Of a stretch of 64,000 nucleotides of DNA, positions 19,575 through 27,528 are shown piece after piece. The notes beneath the pieces were generated by a model. That model was not told the origin of the DNA. It ran no database searches and saw only the letters and a program-made list of their open reading frames with translations. The translations under genes were made by a program, and so were the position numbers. The stretch is from an uncultured Gammaproteobacteria bacterium (GTDB lineage: Bacteria > Pseudomonadota > Gammaproteobacteria > Pseudomonadales > Pseudohongiellaceae). Location: NCBI GenBank assembly GCA_937898685.1, contig CALEJT010000078.1, positions 1-64,000 of the forward strand, written 5' to 3'. Position 1 is the first letter of the stretch, and each line of letters starts with the position of its first letter.

Positions 19575-21434
19575 TCACTGATCCACGTCGTCCAGGCGGC
19601 GTCCGGCCAGGGCCTGCCGGATTCCGGCATCCATGCGCCGTGCGGCGAAATCCAGGCTCCGTTCATTGAGCCGATTGGTCAAAATTTCGATCCGATCGGC
19701 ATCCTCGGTGGCGGCGACACTGCGCAGCTCTTCCATCATGCCAACCAATTCCTTGCGTTCTTCGGCGGAGAGCAGCGCCTCACCATCGGCTTCGAGCGCA
19801 CTTTCCAGCGCTTCGATGTGACGCAGTGCTTCCACCTGTTTTTCGCGCAGACTGCGCAGACGCTTGTCTTCCTCTGCCTTGGCGTAGGACTGCTTGAGCA
19901 TCTCGGCGATGTCGTCTTCCTGCAGACCGAAGGACGGCTTCACCACGATCGAGGCTTTCTGGCCGCTGGTGGTTTCTTCGGCGCTGACTTCGAGCAGACC
20001 ATCGGCATCCACCTGGAAGGTCACCTTCACGCGTGCCGCACCCGCCACCATCGGCGGAATACCCTTGAGTTCGAAACGCGCCAACGAACGGCAGTCCTGT
20101 ACCAGTTCGCGCTCGCCCTGCAACACGTGCAGGCTCATCGCGGTCTGGCCATCTTTGTAAGTGGTGAATTCCTGCGCGCGTGCCACGGGAATCGTACTGT
20201 TGCGCGGGATGATCTTTTCCATCAGGCCGCCCATCGTTTCGATGCCGAGCGACAGCGGAATCACGTCGAGCAGCAAGGTCTCGGCGCCGTATTTGTTGCC
20301 GACCAGCACGTCGGCCTGCAACGCGGCGCCGATGGCGACGACTTCGTCAGGGTCGATCGAACACAGCGGCTCGCGCCCGAAGAATGCGGCGACTTTTTCC
20401 CGCACGCGCGGCGAACGCGTGGCACCGCCGACGAGGACGATGTCACTCAAGTCTTCGGGCTTCATGCGGGCATCGCGCAGCACGCGCTTGCAGGCTCGCA
20501 GCGTGGTGTCGATCAGCGCATCGACGAGGGAGTAATAAGTGGCACGAGTCAGGACGCCCTGCCAGCCGGCGAACTCGATCGGCGTTTCTTCCGCATCGGT
20601 GAGCGCATGTTTGGCGGCACGCGCGCGGCGCAGCAGTTCACGCCAGTCATGTGAATCCGGACGTTCCGTGGCGCCCTGCTGTTCAAGCACCCAATTGGCG
20701 ATGGCGCGATCGAAGTCGTCACCACCGAGCGCTGCATCGCCGCCGGTGGCAATCACGCGGAACACGCCCTGCTGCAACTGCATGAGGGAGACGTCGAAGG
20801 TGCCGCCACCGAGGTCGTAGATGATGACCGTTCCTTCCAGTTTCTTGTCGAGACCGTAGGCCACGGCCGCAGCGGTGGGCTCACTGAGGAGGCGCAATAC
20901 TTTCAGACCCGCCAATCGCGCGGCATCGCGCGTGGCTTCACGCTGCGCTTCGTCGAAATAGGCCGGCACGGTGATCACCACACCATCGAGCTCCCCACCG
21001 AGCGCTTCTTCGCCACGCTTGGCGAGATGACGCAGGATGTCGGCCGACACCTGCACCGGGCTCAGTTTGCCGGCAGCAGTGTGGATCAAGGGCATGCCGC
21101 CATTGGGGCTGTCTTCGAGCGTGTAGGGCAATTGGTAGTTGATGTCCGAGCGACTGCGCCCCATCAGACGTTTGACGGACGCGATGCTGCTGCGTTCATC
21201 GGCGGCATCGGCGTAATCACGCAGACCGACGCGCGGTGCCTGCGTAGCGCTGTAGGTGACGATGGAAGGCACCAGCGCCCTGCCCTCGGCATCGCGCAAT
21301 ACTTCTGCCTTGCCCTCGCGCGCGGTGGCGACGAGAGAATTGGTGGTGCCGAGGTCGATGCCGACGGCACGCTTGCGCGGTGCGTGTGCGCGCAGCTTGC
21401 TCTGTCCCGGTTCTGAGATGGTGAATAAGGCCAT
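19575..21434 (-). CDS. hscA: Fe-S assembly chaperone HscA (Hsp70 family)
   Basis: Specialised Hsp70 that, with HscB, drives cluster transfer from IscU to apoproteins. 619 residues from the ATG at 21434; the open frame continues upstream but only as an out-of-family extension over hscB. The ATPase domain shows VGIDLGTTNSLVAT, IIYDLGGGTFDVSLM and IVLVGGATRSPRVRE. The substrate-binding domain follows IPLSLGIETMGG, with a helical lid rich in Glu/Arg at the end. It recognises the LPPVK motif of IscU, which is present in this operon. Confidence 0.96.
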   Translation of the reverse strand: MALFTISEPGQSKLRAHAPRKRAVGIDLGTTNSLVATAREGKAEVLRDAEGRALVPSIVTYSATQAPRVGLRDYADAADERSSIASVKRLMGRSRSDINYQLPYTLEDSPNGGMPLIHTAAGKLSPVQVSADILRHLAKRGEEALGGELDGVVITVPAYFDEAQREATRDAARLAGLKVLRLLSEPTAAAVAYGLDKKLEGTVIIYDLGGGTFDVSLMQLQQGVFRVIATGGDAALGGDDFDRAIANWVLEQQGATERPDSHDWRELLRRARAAKHALTDAEETPIEFAGWQGVLTRATYYSLVDALIDTTLRACKRVLRDARMKPEDLSDIVLVGGATRSPRVREKVAAFFGREPLCSIDPDEVVAIGAALQADVLVGNKYGAETLLLDVIPLSLGIETMGGLMEKIIPRNSTIPVARAQEFTTYKDGQTAMSLHVLQGERELVQDCRSLARFELKGIPPMVAGAARVKVTFQVDADGLLEVSAEETTSGQKASIVVKPSFGLQEDDIAEMLKQSYAKAEEDKRLRSLREKQVEALRHIEALESALEADGEALLSAEERKELVGMMEELRSVAATEDADRIEILTNRLNERSLDFAARRMDAGIRQALAGRRLDDVDQ

Positions 21435-21469
21435 GTTCGTTCGTGGCGCGAGGACTGCGGGCGTGGACC

Positions 21470-21997
21470 TCAATCGTCCAGCAGCAGCGCCTCGGCTTCG
21501 TTGATTTCGTATTGCAGCCTGCCGAGAAACTGCAGCTTGTGGAATTCGCGCTTGGCTTCGCTCAGCGCTTCCTTGGCCAGCGCTTCGGCGAAGACGCGCC
21601 AGGTGGTTTTGAACCGCTCGTCCACCTTGACTCCGAGCTGACCGAGCGCTGCTTCGTTGCCGCGCTTCGCTTCGAGCTCTTCCCGCCACTCCATCTGTTC
21701 GAAGAGAAAGGCAGGATCGAGTTCACGTTGTTCGAGACGATCCGGCTCGATACCGCGCAGCGCCAATAGATGCGCCGCACGCGAGACGGGTTCGCGCAAG
21801 GTGCGATAGGCGTCGTTGATCAGGCTGGTCTGCTGCACGGCGCGGGCGCGCGTGGTGGCGTCGGCTCCGGCGAACTGATCCGGGTGCCATTGGCTCTGCA
21901 GACTCTGATAGGCGCGCTCGAGCGCGGAACGATCGAGTTCCACCGACTCCGGCAGACCGAGCAGCTCGAAATAATTCAAAGTGGAGGAAGAGGACAT
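21470..21997 (-). CDS. hscB: Fe-S assembly co-chaperone HscB (J domain)
   Basis: J-protein that delivers IscU to HscA and stimulates its ATPase. 175 residues with the start at 21997 (MSSSSTLNYFELLGLPESV), which matches the family N-terminus; an ATG ten codons upstream is possible but neither has a strong ribosome binding site. The J domain carries the HPD triad in SQWHPDQFAG, and the C-terminal three-helix IscU-binding domain begins near LDPAFLFEQMEWREEL. Confidence 0.93.
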   Translation of the reverse strand: MSSSSTLNYFELLGLPESVELDRSALERAYQSLQSQWHPDQFAGADATTRARAVQQTSLINDAYRTLREPVSRAAHLLALRGIEPDRLEQRELDPAFLFEQMEWREELEAKRGNEAALGQLGVKVDERFKTTWRVFAEALAKEALSEAKREFHKLQFLGRLQYEINEAEALLLDD

Positions 21998-22081
21998 GGG
22001 CTCACGAACGGCAGAAGCGGCGCGCATCAGAAACGGCGCACCGCTGCTTCGGCGATGAGAGTGAGAAGACCTTGCGGCGCC

Positions 22082-22405
22082 TTAGACACTGAAGCTTTCC
22101 CCGCAGCCACACTCCCCTTTCACGTTGGGGTTGTGGAACTCGAAACCTTCATTGACACCTTGTTTGACGAAGTCCATTTCGGTGCCATCGAGGTAGACCA
22201 GGCTTTTCGGATCCACCACGACCTTCACGCCATGTTGTTCGAACACCTGATCCTGTTCGTCGATTTCATCGGCGAACTCGAGCACGTAGGCCATGCCGGA
22301 ACAGCCCGTGGTGGTCACGCCCAGACGAATGCCCAGGCCCTTGCCACGCGCAGCCAACTGCGAGGCCACGTGTTTGGCGGCGACTTCGGTGAGCGTAATT
22401 GCCAT
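22082..22405 (-). CDS. iscA: Iron-sulfur assembly protein IscA
   Basis: A-type carrier that passes clusters to target proteins. 107 residues with the three conserved cysteines Cys35 (TGCSGMAY), Cys99 and Cys101 (GECGCGESF). Located between iscU and hscB, the canonical isc order. Confidence 0.96.
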   Translation of the reverse strand: MAITLTEVAAKHVASQLAARGKGLGIRLGVTTTGCSGMAYVLEFADEIDEQDQVFEQHGVKVVVDPKSLVYLDGTEMDFVKQGVNEGFEFHNPNVKGECGCGESFSV

Positions 22406-22433
22406 TGCCGATCTCCTACTGCTGTCTCTGGGT

Positions 22434-22820
22434 TCAGGCCAGGCCGCGCTTCTGTTTGACGTCGGCGATGGCTGCCTTGATGGCGTCTTCCGCCAGCACG
22501 GAGCAATGGATCTTCACCGGCGGCAGTCCCAGTTCTTCGGCGATTTCGGTGTTCTTGATCTTGGCGGCTTCATCCAGCGAACGGCCCTTCACCCATTCGG
22601 TGAGCAAGGAACTGGACGCGATGGCGGAGCCACAACCGTAGGTCTTGAACTTGGCATCTTCGATGATGCCCTCCTCGTTCACCTTGATCTGCAGGCGCAT
22701 GACGTCGCCGCAAGCCGGGGCGCCCACCATGCCGGTACCCACGTTCGCGTCGTTGTCATCCAGCTTGCCGACGTTGCGGGGGTTTTCGTAGTGATCGAGC
22801 ACTTTGTCTGAGTAAGCCAT
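22434..22820 (-). CDS. iscU: Iron-sulfur cluster scaffold IscU
   Basis: Scaffold on which clusters are built from IscS-derived sulfur. 128 residues with ligands Cys37 (GAPACGDVM), Cys63 (YGCGSAIASSS) and Cys106 (KIHCSVLAEDA), Asp39, and the HscA recognition motif LPPVK at 99-103. All key residues are intact. Confidence 0.97.
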   Translation of the reverse strand: MAYSDKVLDHYENPRNVGKLDDNDANVGTGMVGAPACGDVMRLQIKVNEEGIIEDAKFKTYGCGSAIASSSLLTEWVKGRSLDEAAKIKNTEIAEELGLPPVKIHCSVLAEDAIKAAIADVKQKRGLA

Positions 22821-22870
22821 CTTCGATACCTCTTAGCGAATTCTTGCGGACGCAGTTGGCGCGGTGGCGC

Positions 22871-24085
22871 TCAATGCGTGGCCCATTGCACTTTGCTGAA
22901 GTCCACGCCGTCCTTGTACATGTCCCACAGCGGCGACAGTTCGCGCAGCTTGGCGACGGCGTCGCGGACCTTGGCCACGGCGTAGTCGATGTCGGCCTCG
23001 GTGGTGAAGCGGCCGATCGTGAATCGGAGTGAGCTGTGCGCCAGCTCATCGTTGCGTCCGAGTGCGCGCAATACGTAGGACGGTTCCAGACTGGCAGAGG
23101 TACAGGCAGAGCCGGACGATACGGCCAGATCCTTCAGCGCCATGATCAGCGATTCGCCTTCGACGAAGTTGAAGCTGACGTTGAGGTTGCCAGGGATGCG
23201 CTGCTCGAGATCACCGTTCACATAGAACTCTTCGATGTCCTCGAGGCCTTTGAGCAGGCGATTGCGCAGTGCCAGGATGCGCGCGTTTTCTTCCTTCATT
23301 TCTTCCTTGGCGATGCGGAAGGCTTCGCCCATGCCCACGATCTGATGCGTGGGCAAGGTGCCCGAGCGGAAACCGCGCTCGTGGCCACCACCGTGCATCT
23401 GTGCTTCCAGACGCACGCGCGGCTTGCGGCGCACGTACAGCGCGCCGATGCCTTTCGGACCGTAGATCTTGTGGGCGGACAACGACATCAGGTCCACGTT
23501 CATGGCCTCGACGTCGATCTCCACCTTGCCGGCGCTCTGTGCGGCGTCGACATGGAACAACACTTTCTTCTCGCGCGTGATGGCACCGATGCCGGCGATG
23601 TCGTTGATCACGCCGATCTCGTTGTTCACATGCATGATCGACACCAGGATGGTGTCCGGACGGATCGCGGCAGCCACGGCCTCGGGCTGGATCAGGCCTT
23701 TTTCATCGGGATCGAGATAGGTGACTTCGAAACCTTCGCGCTCGAGATGGCGACAGGTATCGAGCACGGCCTTGTGTTCGATCTTGGACGTGATGATGTG
23801 TTTGCCACGGCTCTGGTAAAAGTGCGCAGCGCCCTTGATGGCGAGGTTGTCGGATTCGGTGGCACCGGAAGTCCACACGATTTCGCGCGGGTCAGCATTG
23901 ATCAGATCGGCGACGTGTTGGCGAGCCTGCTCCACCGCCTCTTCCGCCTTCCAGCCGAAGACATGGGAGCGCGAAGCGGGGTTACCGAAATTTCCTTCCT
24001 GGGTCAGGCACTCCATCATCACCTTGGCGACACGGGGGTCGACCGGGGTGGTGGCGGCGTAGTCGAAATAGATAGGGGATGACAT
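22871..24085 (-). CDS. iscS: Cysteine desulfurase IscS
   Basis: PLP enzyme that takes sulfur from cysteine for iron-sulfur clusters and thiolated tRNAs. 404 residues from the ATG at 24085 (MSSPIYFDYAATTPVDPRV); upstream in-frame codons lie over the iscR end. PLP Lys206 is in SLSAHKIYGPKG and the persulfide-forming Cys328 is in SSGSACTSASLEPS. Group I desulfurase with the typical mobile Cys loop. Confidence 0.97.
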   Translation of the reverse strand: MSSPIYFDYAATTPVDPRVAKVMMECLTQEGNFGNPASRSHVFGWKAEEAVEQARQHVADLINADPREIVWTSGATESDNLAIKGAAHFYQSRGKHIITSKIEHKAVLDTCRHLEREGFEVTYLDPDEKGLIQPEAVAAAIRPDTILVSIMHVNNEIGVINDIAGIGAITREKKVLFHVDAAQSAGKVEIDVEAMNVDLMSLSAHKIYGPKGIGALYVRRKPRVRLEAQMHGGGHERGFRSGTLPTHQIVGMGEAFRIAKEEMKEENARILALRNRLLKGLEDIEEFYVNGDLEQRIPGNLNVSFNFVEGESLIMALKDLAVSSGSACTSASLEPSYVLRALGRNDELAHSSLRFTIGRFTTEADIDYAVAKVRDAVAKLRELSPLWDMYKDGVDFSKVQWATH

Positions 24086-24132
24086 GCTAACTCCGTAAAG
24101 CGATCGATTCGGTGACACTCGGGCCTTGGCCC

Positions 24133-24621
24133 TTACTGCATGCTGTTGCTCGTGGCGATCGTCTCGACGTTCTTGAGACGACTGGCGCGTTCGTTCTGAT
24201 GACGCGCGATCATGGCCACTTCTCGTTTCGCCACCAGGTCCGCCAACGTGATGTTGCTGAGGAAGGCGTGAATCTGGTCGCTCAGGTCCTGCCACAGGTG
24301 GTGCGTCAAACAGGTTTCGCCCTGATGGCAATCGCCCTTGCCGCGACACTTGGTGGTATCGAGCGATTCGCTCACCGCATCGATGATTTCCGCCACGTGG
24401 ATGGAATCATCGCTGCGACCGAGACGATAACCACCGCCGGGGCCACGTACGCTGCTCACGAGCTTGCGCTTGCGCAGCTTGGAAAACAGTTGTTCCAGGT
24501 AGGACAGCGAAATGTCCTGACGGCGCGAGATATCGCTCAGGTTCACCGGCCCATTGGTCGAGTGAATGCTCAGATCCAGCATTGCGGTGACGGCATAACG
24601 GCCTTTGGTAGTCAGACGCAT
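24133..24621 (-). CDS. iscR: Fe-S cluster-sensing regulator IscR
   Basis: Rrf2-family repressor of the isc operon when it carries a [2Fe-2S] cluster. 162 residues, the same as E. coli IscR, from the ATG at 24621 (MRLTTKGRYAVTAMLDL). The winged helix covers about 1-80 (LEQLFSKLRKRKLVSSVRGPGGGY). Cluster ligands Cys92, Cys98, Cys104 and His107 are all present. First gene of the operon, downstream of two IscR-like sites. Confidence 0.97.
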   Translation of the reverse strand: MRLTTKGRYAVTAMLDLSIHSTNGPVNLSDISRRQDISLSYLEQLFSKLRKRKLVSSVRGPGGGYRLGRSDDSIHVAEIIDAVSESLDTTKCRGKGDCHQGETCLTHHLWQDLSDQIHAFLSNITLADLVAKREVAMIARHQNERASRLKNVETIATSNSMQ

Positions 24622-24654
24622 GACAGTGCTACCTGCATGATGAAACTGGCGCGC

Positions 24655-24712
24655 ATGATGCATTAACCAAGCTTTTCAGTCAAGTATTTAACTTACTCAT
24701 TCACTCGGGTAT
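24655..24712 (-). promoter_or_regulatory. isc operon promoter with two abutting IscR type 1-like sites
   Basis: Reading the minus strand, two 25 bp elements abut exactly: 24712-24688 (starts ATACCCGAGTG) and 24687-24663 (starts ATACTTGACTG). Both fit the left half of the published IscR type 1 palindrome well; the first also fits most of the right half. The second overlaps a -35 TTGACT (24683-24678), with a weak -10 CATCAT 17 bp later (24660-24655) and the iscR ATG at 24621. Repression by cluster-loaded IscR is expected from the family. Confidence 0.75.
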
Positions 24713-24736
24713 TGCGCTCGATCAAGCAGGGAAGCT

Positions 24737-25510
24737 CTAGCTCTTGCCCGATTCGCGCTTGCGCAGCGCCGTTTCGGTGGCGGTGAGAATGCCGCGCAAG
24801 ATATTGATTTCCATACGATCCGGCTGGATGCGCTGATAGAGACGGCGCAGCCTGCGCATGAGCTGGCGCGGGTTGTCGGGATCGAGGAAGTCGATTTCGA
24901 CCAGCACCTTTTCCAGATGGCTGAGGTAGCGATCGAGCTCTTCGGCCGTGGCGGGCAACTGGTCCCACTCCTGTTGCACTGGCGCTTGCGTGGTGGGCGA
25001 TGAGGCGAGCGCGGCCTTGCGCAGTTCGTAGCACAGCACCATCACCGCGGCGGCCAGGTTGAGCGAGGTGTAGTCCGGGTTCACCGGGATGTGCACGTGA
25101 TAATGGCAGAGGTGGAGCTCTTCGTTGCTGAGTCCGCTGATCTCGCGACCGAACACGAGCGCCACCTTTTGTTGAGTTCGCACGGCTTCGATGCGCGCCG
25201 CGGCCGTGGGCGGATCGAGCAGTTCGATCGGCATTTGCCGCAACCGCGCGCTGGTGCCGATCACGAGATGACAGTCGGCAATGGCTTCTTCCAGGGTCTG
25301 CTTCACCACGACGCCATCGAGCACGTCGAGTGCGGAGGCCGCCATGGCCAGGGCTTCGCGTGCGGGCCAGGCCTTGGGCTGCGGCTTCACCAACACCAGC
25401 TGCGACAGCCCCATGTTCTTCATGGCGCGCGCGGCGGCACCGATGTTGCCGGGATGGGAGGTCTCCACCAGCACGATGCGGACGTTGTCGAAGTTGGGTT
25501 GGTCGCTCAC
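24737..25510 (-). CDS. trmJ: tRNA (cytidine/uridine-2'-O-)-methyltransferase TrmJ
   Basis: SPOUT-class enzyme that 2'-O-methylates position 32 in the anticodon loop. 257 residues from a GTG at 25510 (MSDQPNFDNVRIVLVETSHPGNIG), chosen by match to the family start. The SPOUT motifs are LVFGREISGLSNEEL and IPVNPDYTSLNLAAAV, which form the knot that binds SAM. Divergent from suhB and upstream of iscR, as in E. coli. Confidence 0.94.
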   Translation of the reverse strand: MSDQPNFDNVRIVLVETSHPGNIGAAARAMKNMGLSQLVLVKPQPKAWPAREALAMAASALDVLDGVVVKQTLEEAIADCHLVIGTSARLRQMPIELLDPPTAAARIEAVRTQQKVALVFGREISGLSNEELHLCHYHVHIPVNPDYTSLNLAAAVMVLCYELRKAALASSPTTQAPVQQEWDQLPATAEELDRYLSHLEKVLVEIDFLDPDNPRQLMRRLRRLYQRIQPDRMEINILRGILTATETALRKRESGKS

Positions 25511-25671
25511 GGGATTTGTCTGCTGTTTTCGAGGGGGCGCATGGTAAAGAAATCGCATCTGCACCGCGAGGCATTTCACTCTCGCGCATGGCTTTTGCTA
25601 TGATGCGCGCCCTCGCGAAGGCGAGGCTCCCCCGCTCTTTTCCCCTACATCCCCCTGGCAGAGGAACTCTC

Positions 25672-26451
25672 GTGCATCCGATCATCAACATTGCCCTGCG
25701 GGCCGCCCGCGAAGCCTCCTCCCTCCTGGTCCAGGCCCATGCCCGCCCCGATCGCGTGAAAGTGTTCGAGAAAGGTCCGAACGACTTCGTCACCGACGTG
25801 GACCGCATCGTGGAAGAAACCCTCATCCACCATCTGCGCAAGGCCTACCCCACGCACAGCTTCCTCGCCGAAGAAACCGGCAAGATCGAAGGCAGTGACA
25901 AAGACACGGTGTGGATCATCGACCCCATCGACGGCACGCGTAACTTCGTCATGGGCTATCCGCACTTCTGCATCTCCATGGCCTGCCTGCAGCGCGGCAA
26001 GTTGCAGCACGCGGTGATCGTGGATCCGATCAAGAGCGAAGAATTCACGGCCAGCAAAGGCAGCGGCGCCGCGCTCAATGGTGTGCGTCTGCGCATCGGC
26101 ACGCGCGCCAAGCTCGAAGGTGGTGTGGTGAGCCTGAGTGCCGCCGCAACGCCAGCGCATTACGAACGACTGATGGGTCTGCAGCAGAAACTGCTCGGCG
26201 TTGCGGGGGCGATTCGTCAGACCGGCTCCACCGCACTCGACATGGCCTACGTCGCCGCCGGTCGCCTCGACGCCGGTTGGACCTACGGCGTCAAAGCCTG
26301 GGATAGCGCAGCTGGCATCCTGCTCATTCAAGAAGCCGGCGGCCTCATCAGCGACATCAACGGCAACCCCGATTGCCTGCACAGCGACGAACTCGTCTAC
26401 GGCAATCCGAAGTGCTTCAAGAGTTTGTTGAAGGTGGCGAGCGGGAAGTAA
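25672..26451 (+). CDS. suhB: Inositol-1-monophosphatase family protein SuhB
   Basis: Mg2+-dependent inositol monophosphatase that in E. coli also takes part in rRNA antitermination complexes. 259 residues from a GTG at 25672 behind an AGGA site; the family start is MHPIINIALRAAREA. Metal ligands are in FLAEETG (Glu67), DPIDGT (84-89) and the C-terminal AWDSAAG. Divergent from trmJ across a 161 bp promoter region. Confidence 0.95.
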   Translation: MHPIINIALRAAREASSLLVQAHARPDRVKVFEKGPNDFVTDVDRIVEETLIHHLRKAYPTHSFLAEETGKIEGSDKDTVWIIDPIDGTRNFVMGYPHFCISMACLQRGKLQHAVIVDPIKSEEFTASKGSGAALNGVRLRIGTRAKLEGGVVSLSAAATPAHYERLMGLQQKLLGVAGAIRQTGSTALDMAYVAAGRLDAGWTYGVKAWDSAAGILLIQEAGGLISDINGNPDCLHSDELVYGNPKCFKSLLKVASGK

Positions 26452-26472
26452 ACCCCCGCATGCAATTCGCAT

Positions 26473-26513
26473 CGTAGATTGGGCTTCACCCTTCGGGCTC
26501 AGCCCAATCTACG
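26473..26513. repeat. Dispersed palindrome, copy 4 (best copy)
   Basis: Perfect 13 bp arms CGTAGATTGGGCT and AGCCCAATCTACG flank a 15 base loop that itself contains CCCTTCGGG. It lies between convergent suhB and secF, so it could end transcripts from both sides, although there is no T run. The core recurs at 8289, 8415, 19172 and 34233. Confidence 0.8.
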
Positions 26514-26535
26514 GAAATGCGCGACCGCGCAGCGA

Positions 26536-27489
26536 TCAGGGAATCGCGTCGAGCTCGGCTTTGTCGCGCTGCTCGGGAGGCGTCATGTCTTCCTGCGAGA
26601 GATTCATGTAGAGCAGCGTGCTGGAGGCGATGTAGATCGAAGAATAGGTGCCCACCAGGATGCCGATGATCATCACGAGCGAGAAGCCGTAGAGCGTCTG
26701 ACCACCGAAGAACAACAGTGCGAAGAGCACCAGCAAGGTGGTGATCGAGGTGATCAAGGTTCGCACGAAGGTCTGGCTGACCGCGGTATCGATGATCTCT
26801 TCAGGCGTAGTGCCGCGCATGATGCGGAAGTTCTCACGGATACGGTCGGCCACTACCACCGTGTCGTTGATCGAATAACCGATCATGGCGAGCACCGATG
26901 CCAATACGTTGAGATCCACATCCACTTCGAGCAGCGAAATGAAACCGAGCGTGACGATCACGTCGTGCACGATCGAGAACACCGCACCCACCGCGAATTT
27001 GAACTGGAAGCGCATGGCGATGTAGATCATCAGCATGATGGTGGCGACCAGCATGCCGAGACCACCCTGCTCCTTCAGCTCATCACCCACCTGGCTGCTG
27101 ACGAAGGTACTGCTCACGAGCTCGGCGCCACCTTGTGCGGCGTTCGACAGAATCTCGGTCACACGCAGTGCGGTTTCACCCGATTCCTCCATCGCTTCTG
27201 AGTCGTCGGCGACTTCGTTCTGCACACGCACGAGAATGTTGCGGTCGGAACCGAGCTGCACCACTTCGTTGTTGGGGAAGCCTTCGCGTTCCAGAGTGGC
27301 GCGAATGGTGTCGAGATTCGGGGGTACCTCATAGCGCAGTTCGAGCTGCGTACCGCCACTGAAGTCGAGGCCGAAGTTGAAGCCCTTCACCCCCATGACG
27401 ATCACGGACAGCACCATCATCGCCACCGAGAAGATCATCCCGGGATGGCGGTAGCGCATGAAGGGGAAGACTTTGATTAAATCCTGCAC
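26536..27489 (-). CDS. secF: Sec translocon accessory protein SecF
   Basis: Works with SecD and YajC, using the proton motive force to help pull exported proteins across the inner membrane. 317 residues, GTG start. A first membrane helix is at about 18-36, then FGLDFSGGTQLELRY, a short periplasmic domain and five more helices (FSLVMIIGILVGTYSSIYIA near the end). The motif GYSINDTVVVADRIREN is conserved in SecF. Confidence 0.96.
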   Translation of the reverse strand: MQDLIKVFPFMRYRHPGMIFSVAMMVLSVIVMGVKGFNFGLDFSGGTQLELRYEVPPNLDTIRATLEREGFPNNEVVQLGSDRNILVRVQNEVADDSEAMEESGETALRVTEILSNAAQGGAELVSSTFVSSQVGDELKEQGGLGMLVATIMLMIYIAMRFQFKFAVGAVFSIVHDVIVTLGFISLLEVDVDLNVLASVLAMIGYSINDTVVVADRIRENFRIMRGTTPEEIIDTAVSQTFVRTLITSITTLLVLFALLFFGGQTLYGFSLVMIIGILVGTYSSIYIASSTLLYMNLSQEDMTPPEQRDKAELDAIP

Positions 27490-27528
27490 GTTGCTCTCCG
27501 AACTTGTTCTGCTAAGGCGTCTACGAGA

